From positions 2,418,001-2,482,000 of the forward strand of contig NZ_AP028878.1 in assembly GCF_036511935.1 (NCBI RefSeq): DNA of 64,000 nucleotides, read 5' to 3'. The notes beneath the pieces were generated by a model. That model did not search any database, was not told where the DNA came from, and saw nothing but the letters and a program-made list of their open reading frames with translations. Made by a program: the position numbers and the translations under genes. Origin of the DNA: Marinobacter nanhaiticus D15-8W. Its GTDB lineage: Bacteria; Pseudomonadota; Gammaproteobacteria; Pseudomonadales; Oleiphilaceae. Below, in pieces: positions 42,637-51,259 of this stretch. The stretch's first letter is position 1; each line of letters begins with the position of its first letter.

Positions 42637-43305
42637 ATGAGCGAAGAGAGCATCCGCCACATCCAGAATATTATCGAGGCAGCCCTGCTGGCAGCCGGCA
42701 AACCACTGAACCTGGACCAGATTCGCGAACTCTTCACCGAGGAAGAGCGCCCGGCTCGGCAGGTGGTCGAGCACGCATTGAGCCAGTTGGAGCAGGCTTG
42801 TGCGGATCGCAGCTACGAATTACGCAAGGTTTCCAGCGGCTATCGCTTCCAGATACGCGAGGATTACGCCACCTGGGTGGGCCGGTTGTTCGAGGAAAAG
42901 CCACAGCGGTATTCACGGGCCCTGCTGGAGACGCTGGCGTTGATCGCCTATCGCCAACCGATAACCCGGGGCGAGATTGAAGACATTCGCGGTGTCACGG
43001 TCAGCAGCAACATCGTTCGTACTCTCATGGAGCGTGAATGGGTGCGTATCGTGGGCCATAAGGACGTTCCGGGTCGTCCGGCGATGTACGCGACGACACG
43101 ACAGTTTCTCGATTACTTCAATATGACCACGCTGGAGCAGTTGCCGCCATTATCCGAGATCCGTGACCTTGAGGAAATCGGTCGCGAGATAGAGCAGAAG
43201 ATCCAGGCGGAAATCCAGTTTGACACGCCGGCTCCGGAGGCGGAGGATGCCGCCTCTTCGGCCGACGAAGACCACGACGAATCCATCCCCGGAACCCTGC
43301 ATTAA
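42637..43305 (+). CDS. scpB: Segregation and condensation protein B
   Basis: Partner of ScpA, with two winged-helix domains. 222 residues: IQNIIEAALLAAGKPLNLDQI at the N-terminus, the conserved RYSRALLETLALIAYRQPITRGEIEDIRGV, and VPGRPAMYATTRQFLDYF in the second domain. An acidic C-terminal tail follows. Same operon as scpA. Confidence 0.93.
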   Translation: MSEESIRHIQNIIEAALLAAGKPLNLDQIRELFTEEERPARQVVEHALSQLEQACADRSYELRKVSSGYRFQIREDYATWVGRLFEEKPQRYSRALLETLALIAYRQPITRGEIEDIRGVTVSSNIVRTLMEREWVRIVGHKDVPGRPAMYATTRQFLDYFNMTTLEQLPPLSEIRDLEEIGREIEQKIQAEIQFDTPAPEAEDAASSADEDHDESIPGTLH

Positions 43306-43346
43306 GCCGGTTCCGCGACAGGCCAGAAAGGCAAAGGAACAACGCC

Positions 43347-44396
43347 ATGGCGCATAAGCGCGACTCGCGACCGGCCCGCTCCGAGCGGCCGTTGCCATCG
43401 AAACACCAGCCAACTCGAAAGGCTTTGCCGCCCGAGCGTTTGCAGAAGGTCCTGTCCCGTGCGGGCGTCGGCTCGCGTCGTGAGGTGGAAGCCTGGATCG
43501 AGCAGGGCCGGATCACGGTCAACAAGGAAGTGGCAGTGCCCGGCCAGAAGGTCACGGTTGGCGATGCCATTCTCCTGGATGGTAAGCCGGTCAGCATCGA
43601 GGCCGCCCAGGCTCCGGTTCGCCGTGTGCTGATGTATAACAAACCGGAAGGCGAGGTTACTACACGCAATGATCCTGAAGGGCGTCCCACCGTATTCGAC
43701 CGCTTGCCGCGCCTGAAAGACCAGCGCTGGATTGCCATCGGCCGACTCGACATCAATACCACCGGTCTGATGCTGTTTACCACCGACGGCGAACTGGCCA
43801 ACCGGTTGATGCATCCGTCCTACGAAGTGGACCGGGAATATGCCGTTCGGGTATTCGGCGAAGTCGAGGACGATATGCTCAAGCGTATGCTTGACGGCGT
43901 TTTGCTCGACGACGGCATGGCCCACTTCTCGGATATTTCCCCCGCCGGTGGTTCGGGTATCAATCGCTGGTTCCACGTTACTTTGTTCGAAGGCCGCAAC
44001 CGGGAAGTCCGGCGTCTATGGGAATCCCAGGGCGTTAAGGTCAGCAGGTTAAAGCGAGTACGTTTTGGCCCGGCTTTCCTGCCGAGCCGGCTGAGCATGG
44101 GGCGCTGGGAAGAAATGGACCAGAAGAGCGTCGATGCCCTGAGCCAGAAGGTTGGGCTGGAGCCTCTGGCGTTACCGGCCAAGACGCCCGGTGAGGCGAT
44201 GGCCCAGAAACGCCAGCAACGCAAGCGGCCGCCCCGTGGGGCCGGCGGGTTGCGAAAGGGGGCAATTACCACCCGCCCTCAGGAGACTGGCGATGGGAAA
44301 GGGGGCAAGTCGAAACGGGGGCCGCGCAATACCGATCCGCGCAGTCCCAAGCCGCACAATCCCAAGCGGGGCAGCAAGCCTCCCCGCTCTAAGTAG
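43347..44396 (+). CDS. rluB: 23S rRNA pseudouridine synthase RluB-type
   Basis: Modifies 23S rRNA (U2605 in E. coli for RluB). 349 residues: a basic N-terminal tail, an S4 domain (about 30-90, ERLQKVLSRAGVGSRREVEAWI), the RsuA-type catalytic domain with GRLDINTTGL (catalytic Asp), and a long basic Lys/Arg/Pro/Gly C-terminal tail. The scpB-rluB order is common in gammaproteobacteria and supports RluB over the related RluE and RluF. Confidence 0.9.
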   Translation: MAHKRDSRPARSERPLPSKHQPTRKALPPERLQKVLSRAGVGSRREVEAWIEQGRITVNKEVAVPGQKVTVGDAILLDGKPVSIEAAQAPVRRVLMYNKPEGEVTTRNDPEGRPTVFDRLPRLKDQRWIAIGRLDINTTGLMLFTTDGELANRLMHPSYEVDREYAVRVFGEVEDDMLKRMLDGVLLDDGMAHFSDISPAGGSGINRWFHVTLFEGRNREVRRLWESQGVKVSRLKRVRFGPAFLPSRLSMGRWEEMDQKSVDALSQKVGLEPLALPAKTPGEAMAQKRQQRKRPPRGAGGLRKGAITTRPQETGDGKGGKSKRGPRNTDPRSPKPHNPKRGSKPPRSK

Positions 44397-44404
44397 GGCT
44401 TGCG

Positions 44405-45376
44405 TTAGCGTTTGGCGCTCTCGATAGATGTTACGTCCGCCGGCAGGCCCGGCCGGGCGGTGCGGGTGCAGTTTCGTCCGTCGTGCTTGGCGCGGTAGAG
44501 CGCTTCGTCTGTCCGGCGGAACCAGGCATCGGCGGATTCCCCTTGGACATGGGCACTCACACCGGCGCTGGCGGATACCTTCACCAGTGCATCATTCAAT
44601 TCAAGACTGATCGCAGAAATCGCGGCGCGGATCCGGTCTGCGACGAGCGTGCATTCCGCTTCGCCAATGCGGGGAAGCAGAATGCCGAACTCCTCACCCC
44701 CAATCCGGAAAACCGCGTCGCTGCTGCGGGTCGCATCCTGAATGGCCAGGGCAGCGGCACGCAGCACCTGGTCACCCGTAAGGTGGCCGTAGGTATCGTT
44801 GATTTTCTTGAAATGGTCCAGGTCACACAGGATGAGCGCGCAACGCTCGCCGTGACGGTTCGCCAGGCAGGCCTCGCGCTTGAGCGTGTCATCGAAAGCC
44901 CGCTTGTTGGGAATGCCAGTGACCACGTCCGTCAACGCCGCGCGGCGGACGGTCTCATAATGACAGGCGTTGCGAATGGCATGAATCGCGCTCCCCAGCA
45001 TTTGTTCGATAACCGTCAACTCCTGCTCCGCAAAGCGCATGCGGCGGAAAATTCGGAGCATGCCCAGATTCTCGCCGGCCAGGTTGAGGCGGTATTCACA
45101 GCGGTGGTTACCGCCGTGGCCAACGGCCAAGTCGATAGGCGAGTCGCTGATCGAGTGCCCGTAGGTCAGTCGATCGAAATGAACGACAGTCCCCAGCTCT
45201 TCCGCGAAGATGGCAATAACCTGGTTGAGCTCCAGCGATGTCAGCAAGCGTCGGCACAGCCGCGCGAATACGTCCCCGTTGTCGCTTTGCCAGGCACGGC
45301 TCAGGCGCTCAAGGTCGGCCAGCGCCTGTTCGCGTTGTCGTGAGTTGGAGGTCAGATAGGATGGAGTAGACGGCAT
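44405..45376 (-). CDS. Diguanylate cyclase (GGDEF)
   Basis: Predicted soluble c-di-GMP synthase. 323 residues: an N-terminal GAF-like region (about 25-150) and a GGDEF domain whose active site is GGEEF (226-230). An RxxD product-inhibition site (RSSD) stands exactly five residues before it, so the enzyme is probably active and feedback-inhibited. The frame opens with TTG-TTT-ATG; the ATG at 45376 is preferred since an AGAG sequence lies 8 nt before it. Convergent with rluB. Confidence 0.92.
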   Translation of the reverse strand: MPSTPSYLTSNSRQREQALADLERLSRAWQSDNGDVFARLCRRLLTSLELNQVIAIFAEELGTVVHFDRLTYGHSISDSPIDLAVGHGGNHRCEYRLNLAGENLGMLRIFRRMRFAEQELTVIEQMLGSAIHAIRNACHYETVRRAALTDVVTGIPNKRAFDDTLKREACLANRHGERCALILCDLDHFKKINDTYGHLTGDQVLRAAALAIQDATRSSDAVFRIGGEEFGILLPRIGEAECTLVADRIRAAISAISLELNDALVKVSASAGVSAHVQGESADAWFRRTDEALYRAKHDGRNCTRTARPGLPADVTSIESAKR

Positions 45377-45560
45377 AAACAATACTCTAATCGGTTCTGA
45401 AGCCTCTTAAGCACCAACCATGCCTAAATCAGAATCTGTCTACAAAACAGCTAGATATAGGTTAATCTAAAAGCTTTCAGGCAAGCCGTTGCCGCAGGCG
45501 GCAATATGTTGACGTCGTTTCGGCAAGACGCAGGAGGGACGGCAGGGCAAACCGGTAACC

Positions 45561-45668
45561 ATGTCGTATTACCAGTCCCCGGAAGATGTTTTCGACGATA
45601 CTGAAGCGATGAACCGTTGGGGGAATGAGGCGTATGCTGCGGCGCTACGGGCAGCCAGAAGGCGCTGA
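45561..45668 (+). CDS. Possible 35-residue protein
   Basis: Lies in the 321-bp gap 45377-45697, which is otherwise empty to my eye. The frame begins MSYYQSPEDVFDDTEAMNR, continues through an amphipathic Ala-rich stretch and ends with Arg-Arg-Arg. The composition looks protein-like (acidic start, basic end), unlike a random GC-rich frame. The AGGAGG upstream is about 25 nt from the ATG, too far for a normal start, so expression is uncertain. Confidence 0.28.
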   Translation: MSYYQSPEDVFDDTEAMNRWGNEAYAAALRAARRR

Positions 45669-45697
45669 ACAACGCGTATCGACTTGTTAAGCAGGCA

Positions 45698-46390
45698 TTA
45701 AAGGCCGGGAGCGCCTGGCGGTAAGGTCCGACGACGGATGGCATCGACCAGTTGGTTGACCAGCTCGGTCGCTTCGCTGTCGTACAGTAATTTCCACTTG
45801 TGGCGTAGCGTGTCCGGCTGCGTTTCGATACCTTCTGCGCCGACCGCGGTCTGTGACTGGTTGCGGTCCAGGTACTGGCACGCCGTAAGGTGGGCCTTGA
45901 TTTCCACATCCAGTAGTTGCGTGATGAGCCGATCGATATTTTCGTCGAAGAAGGGGCGTAGCCGGTTGACCTGACTCCGGACCTCCAGCGCGGCATGACG
46001 TGCCGCGAGCCGACTCTCGCTGTGGCTTTCCCGGTGATCGACGGCACGCAGGAAGGTGCCAACCTTATCGTGCAGCGACCAGATCAACGGCCAGAGCGTT
46101 TCGTAGACTTCGCGCTCAGCTGCGTATTTTTCTGGAGAGGGGGCGGGCTGGGTAGCGCTCTTCAAGGGCTGATCTGTATTGGCGGTGGCGGGTGCGGGAT
46201 CGAGTCGCAGGGTGTCCAGTTCATGCCAAAGTGTGTTGAGGCGATGATCGATATGGTCGACATCGTTCAGGGCCTGTTGGATTTTGCGGTTCACGAGGAA
46301 AAATGAGATCAGGGCCAACAGGCAGAGCAAGCCGCCAACCACCACCAGTGGCTGCGAGCTCAGCAGGCTGAGAATGCCATCCGGTTCCAT
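45698..46390 (-). CDS. Membrane-anchored coiled hypothetical protein
   Basis: Not recognised. 230 residues: an N-terminal TM helix (about 15-33, VVVGGLLCLLALISFFLV), a heptad-rich segment (IQQALNDVDHIDHRLNTLWHELDTL), a Pro/Thr-rich linker, then a helical domain (VYETLWPLIWSLHDKVGTFL...). It resembles single-pass proteins with a cytoplasmic helical body. It follows the response-regulator gene on the same strand after 175 bp, so it may be either the last gene of that unit or independent. Confidence 0.72.
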   Translation of the reverse strand: MEPDGILSLLSSQPLVVVGGLLCLLALISFFLVNRKIQQALNDVDHIDHRLNTLWHELDTLRLDPAPATANTDQPLKSATQPAPSPEKYAAEREVYETLWPLIWSLHDKVGTFLRAVDHRESHSESRLAARHAALEVRSQVNRLRPFFDENIDRLITQLLDVEIKAHLTACQYLDRNQSQTAVGAEGIETQPDTLRHKWKLLYDSEATELVNQLVDAIRRRTLPPGAPGL

Positions 46391-46565
46391 CGAGTTTCCT
46401 CCCTTTGTCGAGCATAGACGCCCCCGACTGGCACTTCGGGCCCAGCCCGGCCAGCGTATGTTGTGGCGCTGGTTAAACTGAACGCTTCAGGACTTGCTCA
46501 AACGAATCTAGTCTCTCACAGCAGGCGGATTTGGGCCAGGGAGGCCTTGCCGAGAAATGGGGTGG

Positions 46566-47480
46566 TTAAAGACGACCAAGGCACTTGATCGCCGCAGCAG
46601 CGGCGGAGGTACGATTTTCCACGCCCTGTTTCCTGAAGACTTGTTCAAGGTGTTTATTAACCGTGCGAGGACTCATGTCAAGGATTTGGCCGATTTCCCG
46701 GTTGGTCTTGCCGTTTGCAATCCACAATAAGACGTCCGCTTCCCGCGTCGTCAGACCGAAACGCCGTCTCAGGGCCTCGGTGGCATGCTGGTCCTGTTGA
46801 ACGGTATTCAGTCGAAGTAGGTATTCGGTTCCGTCTACAAGGGCAAGAAACTCGGCGCTGAGCGGCTCGGTCAGAAAATCCAGGGCGAGACTGTGGCCGC
46901 TTTCAGGGTTATGTGTGAACCACTGTTGGAGGGCGTGACTGATGCGGCTGGACGTTTCGGGGTGAAGGGCGCCGGCCTGCTTTTGCAGTTGCTGTACCTG
47001 AGGCGTGGCCCACAATTGGTTTCCGTCAGTATCGACCGCGAACAGGTACTGGCCCGCGTGGTCTAAAGCGGATCGCGCACTGCGTGCCATGCGCGCATTG
47101 GCCAGATGCACGTTCATGCGAGCGATCAACTCAACGGCATTGATGGGCTTGGTTACGTAGTCCACGCCGCCGGAATTCAGTCCCATGACCACATGCTCGG
47201 TGTCGGTCAGCCCCGTCATGAACACGATGGGGACATCCGCGAGTTCCGAGCGTTCCTTTAATCGCCTGCAGGTCTCAAAACCGTCCATATTGGGCATGAT
47301 TGCATCGAGCAGGATGATATCCGGCGAGATATTCTGGGTAATGGTCAGCGCCTGGGAGCCTTCGAGGGCCACCAGCACAGTCATGCCTGCGTCCTCGAGC
47401 ACGTCGTTGATCATGCGGATGCTGTCGACAGCATCGTCCACGACCAGGACCACAGTGCGTTTTTCGTTAGCAGCATTCAT
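46566..47480 (-). CDS. LuxR-type response regulator
   Basis: DNA-binding partner of the hybrid kinase. 304 residues: a receiver domain (10-125) with acidic pocket Asp15/Asp16, phosphorylation site Asp59 and Lys in VTKP, a middle region (about 130-235) of unknown role, and a C-terminal LuxR helix-turn-helix (about 240-302, LTTREADVLLWIANGKTNREIG...SPRTVNKHLEQVF). Its start overlaps the kinase gene end by 14 bp, so the two are translationally coupled. The natural targets are the divergent transporter-amidase operon and fmdAB, which share a 37-bp upstream element. Confidence 0.93.
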   Translation of the reverse strand: MNAANEKRTVVLVVDDAVDSIRMINDVLEDAGMTVLVALEGSQALTITQNISPDIILLDAIMPNMDGFETCRRLKERSELADVPIVFMTGLTDTEHVVMGLNSGGVDYVTKPINAVELIARMNVHLANARMARSARSALDHAGQYLFAVDTDGNQLWATPQVQQLQKQAGALHPETSSRISHALQQWFTHNPESGHSLALDFLTEPLSAEFLALVDGTEYLLRLNTVQQDQHATEALRRRFGLTTREADVLLWIANGKTNREIGQILDMSPRTVNKHLEQVFRKQGVENRTSAAAAAIKCLGRL

Positions 47481-50400
47481 CGCCGGTTACCTGTAGCAGG
47501 GAAATGATTTCCTCGAACTGGAAGTTCTCCGTCAGCCGGGTGAGTTGATTGAGCAAGGCCTCTTCGGCGTTGCCGTGAACCCTGAGGCCATGTAGGGCTT
47601 CCAGTAGACCCTTTCGGTGGCCGATGGTCGCCAGGCTGACGAGTTTTTTAAGGTGTGTTTCCTCGGGCAGTGTGTAGAGACTCTTATCAGACGCCTTTCC
47701 TTCAGGTCGTTGTATCGGCTTGGGCTCGTAACGCCAGGTCAGCTTGAGCAGTTCTCCCATCCGGTCCAACAGCAGGCTGAGCCTGACGGGCTTGACCACA
47801 TAGCCGTCGTAGAGCGGTGGCGATTGGACCCGGTGGCGTCCTTCGCTGGCATCTGCGGATACCATGACAACCGGCATATCCAGTTTGGCGCCACGGAGCT
47901 GGTCGAGGATCTCCCATCCGGTGAATCCAGGCATGGATATATCGAGCAATACCAGATCCGGCTGCTCGCGTTCGACGGTCTGCATTGCTGAAAGTGAGTT
48001 GTCGATATCGACGATCTCGAAGCCCAGGGGCGATAACATCGCTCGGATCAGCTGTCGGTGTGACGATTCGTCGTCGATGACGGCGATACGGCGCGTCGGC
48101 CCCTCGTAGCCAAAGATGGTCCGGGTAGGGACGGTGATTGATTCGGGGTTCGGTCGCGCCACGCTCGAGAGCATCAGGCTCACCTTGAATACGCTGCCCT
48201 GACCCAAGGTGCTTTCGACGGCAATATCGCCACCCATGATTTCAGTGAGCAGACGGGTAATCGTCAATCCGAGACCGGTCCCTGAACGATTTATCCCTGC
48301 AGTGCGAACGCGCTCGAAGGGTCTGAAGATACGCTCGATGTTCTCCCGCGCGATGCCTTCTCCGGTATCGCTGACCGTGAATTCGGCGACCTGACTGCGA
48401 TAGCGAAGGCTGAACCGGACCTCGCCATGGTCGGTGTACTTGATGGCGTTCGAAAGCAGGTTGATGAGGATCTGTCGTAGACGTTTCTCGTCAGTGCTGA
48501 CGAACTCGGGTAAGTGCTTGGGGCCTTCATAAATGAACCGAAGGCCTTTTTCCTGCGCCTGTAGCCGGAACATGTGTACCAGTTGATCCATCAGCATGGA
48601 GATGCGGACCTGATCGCGATGCAGGTCGAGACGCCCGGCTTCAATCTTTGAAATATCGAGCAAGCCTTCGATCAGATCGGCGAGGTACTCGCCGGATCGC
48701 CGAATGACGTCCAGGGCCCCCTTTCGGTTTTCGGGAATCGCGGTGTCGTTTTCCAGGAGTTGGGCGTAGCCGAGGATGGCATTGAGTGGAGAGCGTAGCT
48801 CGTGGCTGATGCCTGTTAGGTACCGACTTTTCGCTTCATTGGCTGCTTCGGCGTGCTCCTTGGCTTCCTGGAGGGCTTTGTCGGTTTTCTCGTGGGCGAC
48901 GATTTCCTCCATCAGCAGGCGTGTCTGGCGCTGGGATTCCTCTTCGGCCACCACACGACTCTCGTGAGCCAATACGAACAGCCAGCACACTACGCCGGTT
49001 ACGATAATCAGGATAAAGAATACCTTCCAAAGGGTAGCGGATAGCAGTAGGGCGGTGGCGGCTGAATCCACCGGCGTCTTGAAATAGATGAGCGAGAGCA
49101 GAACCCCGGATACACCGTTAATGGCAACCAGCAGAATAAGAAAATGGCCAATCCTTGAGGTCAGGCGGGGAATCAGGGCGTCGGGCAGGAAATAGCCGAA
49201 GAAGGTTCGAAGCTGTTCACCATAGCCGCCCCCCGGCTTGCAGAAATCTCCGCAGCGCGCATCCAGGGAACAGCACAGCGAACAGATGTTGCCGTCGTAG
49301 GCCGGGCAGTGGGTCATGTCCTCCGGCTCGAAACGGTGTTCACAGATACAGCAACTGACAAGTCCCTCGTGTGTATCCAGGTGGACCGGTGGGCGCGCCA
49401 GATAGAAACGGCCATTGGTTTTCCAGGCAATCAGGGGTGCTGTGACGAGTGCGACGCCCAACGCGATAAAGTGCGACAGGGCCTGGGCCACATCCCCCAG
49501 TGTGCCGGTATGGCAGGTGATGCCGACAGTGGAGGCGAGCAGCATCGAACCGACGCCGACGGGGTTGATGTCGTAAAGATGGGCCCGTTTGAACTCAATG
49601 TGTTTCGGGCTCAAACCCAGCGGCTTGTTGATCACCAGATCCGCGACCAGGGCGCCAACCCACGCAATGGCTACGATACCGTAGAAACCCAGGGTCTCCT
49701 CCAGTGCCCGATAGACGCCGAGTTCCATGACCAGCAAAGCGATCGCGACATTGAACATCAACCAGACCACACGCCCCGGATGGCTGTGGGTGAGTCGACT
49801 GAAGAAGTTGGACCAGGCGATGGAGCCTGCGTAGGCGTTGGTCACATTGATTTTGACCTGGCACAGAATGACGAAGATGCCTGCCATAGCCAGTGACGTC
49901 TGTGGCGAGTTGGTCATGTAATTGAAAGCGACAACATACATCTGTGTGGGATCTGCCGCTTCGGCTGGCGGAACGCCATGGCTAAGGGCAAGTACGGCGA
50001 GGAACGAGCCGGCCAGAATCTTTAAACTGCCAATCACGATCCAGCCGGGCCCGCCTGCCATGACAGCTGCCCACCAACGAACCTCGTCACCTTTTTTCGG
50101 TTCCGGAATAAAACGCAGGAAATCTACTTGTTCGCCAATCTGGGCGATGAGGGAAAACACCACGGCGGCGGCCGCCCCGAAAAGAACCAGGCTCAGGCCG
50201 GCGGAGCCTGTGTCATGAACGCCGGTGAAGCTGGTCCAGTCGGTGACCGAGGACACGTCCGCATAGATCACGAACGCGAATGGCAATAACTGAAGGACCA
50301 CCCAAAGTGGCTGGGTCCATAACTGGAAGCCGCTGATCGCAGTGATGCCGTGCGTGACCAATGGAATGATCGCGACGGCGCAAATCAGGTAACCGAGTAC

Positions 50401-50934
50401 AAGGGGGATACCGAACAATAGCTCCAGCGCCATCGCCATAATGGCCGCTTCCACGGCAAAAAAGATAAACGTGAACGAGGCGTAGATGAGCGACGTGATG
50501 GTCGAGCCGATATAGCCGAATCCTGCGCCCCGGGTCAGCAGATCAATATCGACGCCGTAGCGAGCGGCGTAATAGCTGATCGGAATGGCGGTGAGGAAGA
50601 TGACGAGGCTGACGACGCAGATAGCGGCAAAGGCGTTATCAAAGCCATAGTGGAGTGTGATCGCCCCGCCAATCGCTTCCATGGCAAGGAAGGATATGGC
50701 TCCCAGAGCCGTGTTGCTGACCCGCGCCGCGGTCCAGCGCCGGGCTGTCTTTGCGGTGAAACGAAGCGCGTAGTCCTCAAGGGTCTGGTTAGCGACCCAT
50801 TGGTTGTAACTCCGCCTGACACGGAATATGTGCTGTCTGGCCGTCATAACCTGGCCCGTGTTTTGATCGGTCTCCGACTCCTCCCAATTTTTCAGGGCCA
50901 GCCGGTCCTTCCCCTCAAAGACCCATTTCCGCAT
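47467..50934 (-). CDS. Hybrid histidine kinase fused to an NCS1-type permease
   Basis: 1155 residues. Order: cytoplasmic head (1-60); NCS1 nucleobase/allantoin-type permease domain with about 12 TM helices (about 70-510); nine cysteines within residues 528-565 (CCxC...CPAYDG.ICSLCCSLDARCGDFC); two further TM helices (about 590-660); coiled coil; HisKA with His711 (SHELRSPLNA); HATPase (DTGEGIA, GTGLGLTI); receiver with Asp998 (LLDISMPGFTG); and a C-terminal helical extension of about 95 residues. This is the architecture of CbrA-like transporter-sensors but with an NCS1 rather than a solute:sodium symporter fold. The start at 50934 has GGAGG 10 nt before it. A sigma-54-like element lies about 100 bp upstream. 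Confidence 0.93.
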   Translation of the reverse strand: MRKWVFEGKDRLALKNWEESETDQNTGQVMTARQHIFRVRRSYNQWVANQTLEDYALRFTAKTARRWTAARVSNTALGAISFLAMEAIGGAITLHYGFDNAFAAICVVSLVIFLTAIPISYYAARYGVDIDLLTRGAGFGYIGSTITSLIYASFTFIFFAVEAAIMAMALELLFGIPLVLGYLICAVAIIPLVTHGITAISGFQLWTQPLWVVLQLLPFAFVIYADVSSVTDWTSFTGVHDTGSAGLSLVLFGAAAAVVFSLIAQIGEQVDFLRFIPEPKKGDEVRWWAAVMAGGPGWIVIGSLKILAGSFLAVLALSHGVPPAEAADPTQMYVVAFNYMTNSPQTSLAMAGIFVILCQVKINVTNAYAGSIAWSNFFSRLTHSHPGRVVWLMFNVAIALLVMELGVYRALEETLGFYGIVAIAWVGALVADLVINKPLGLSPKHIEFKRAHLYDINPVGVGSMLLASTVGITCHTGTLGDVAQALSHFIALGVALVTAPLIAWKTNGRFYLARPPVHLDTHEGLVSCCICEHRFEPEDMTHCPAYDGNICSLCCSLDARCGDFCKPGGGYGEQLRTFFGYFLPDALIPRLTSRIGHFLILLVAINGVSGVLLSLIYFKTPVDSAATALLLSATLWKVFFILIIVTGVVCWLFVLAHESRVVAEEESQRQTRLLMEEIVAHEKTDKALQEAKEHAEAANEAKSRYLTGISHELRSPLNAILGYAQLLENDTAIPENRKGALDVIRRSGEYLADLIEGLLDISKIEAGRLDLHRDQVRISMLMDQLVHMFRLQAQEKGLRFIYEGPKHLPEFVSTDEKRLRQILINLLSNAIKYTDHGEVRFSLRYRSQVAEFTVSDTGEGIARENIERIFRPFERVRTAGINRSGTGLGLTITRLLTEIMGGDIAVESTLGQGSVFKVSLMLSSVARPNPESITVPTRTIFGYEGPTRRIAVIDDESSHRQLIRAMLSPLGFEIVDIDNSLSAMQTVEREQPDLVLLDISMPGFTGWEILDQLRGAKLDMPVVMVSADASEGRHRVQSPPLYDGYVVKPVRLSLLLDRMGELLKLTWRYEPKPIQRPEGKASDKSLYTLPEETHLKKLVSLATIGHRKGLLEALHGLRVHGNAEEALLNQLTRLTENFQFEEIISLLQVTGDECC

Positions 50935-51032
50935 CTTCCAGCGTCCTCCAGTCCGTTACTGCGCCAAAAGGAGGCACTTGGAGCCCGATCTGGAACTCAG
51001 GACGCCTGCCCGGCCGCTTTGCGGACAAACCG

Positions 51033-51048
51033 AACAATTATCGTGCCA
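51033..51048 (-). promoter_or_regulatory. Sigma-54 (-24/-12) promoter of the kinase-regulator operon
   Basis: On the minus strand TGGCACG-ataa-TTGTT matches the sigma-54 consensus TGGCACG-N4-TTGCW in sequence and spacing; the only departure is T for C in the -12 element. Transcription would begin near 51022, about 90 nt before the kinase start. It lies in the 325-bp divergent gap 50935-51259, whose only other named element is at 51127-51163. Confidence 0.6.
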
Positions 51049-51126
51049 TGGACACTGCGCCGAAGCTGGATCTGTTAATCAGGGATACACATGCGTTTTT
51101 AGCCTGTTGGCGATTCACCCGGAATG

Positions 51127-51163
51127 CGTCAAATGACGTAGTGCGCTGGGGTATTTGTCGAAT
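51127..51163 (+). promoter_or_regulatory. Shared regulatory element before the transporter-amidase operon
   Basis: Reads CGTC-aaa-TGACGTAG, six variable bases, then GGGG-t-ATTT-gt-CGAAT. A copy 27/37 identical with the same internal spacing occurs at 58702-58738 before fmdA. This copy starts 133 bp before the urtA-like ATG; the other starts 136 bp before fmdA. The first block contains the inverted repeat CGTCA/TGACG. It is probably the binding site and promoter used by the adjacent response regulator. Confidence 0.6.
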
Positions 51164-51259
51164 GGGCACTCATGGAGGCGCTGGACAGAATGGCTGTCGT
51201 GGGCGCTGTGCTCTTGCTGGGAGCGCGGTACCGGCTTTCAAACAATGCGAGGAAAGACC

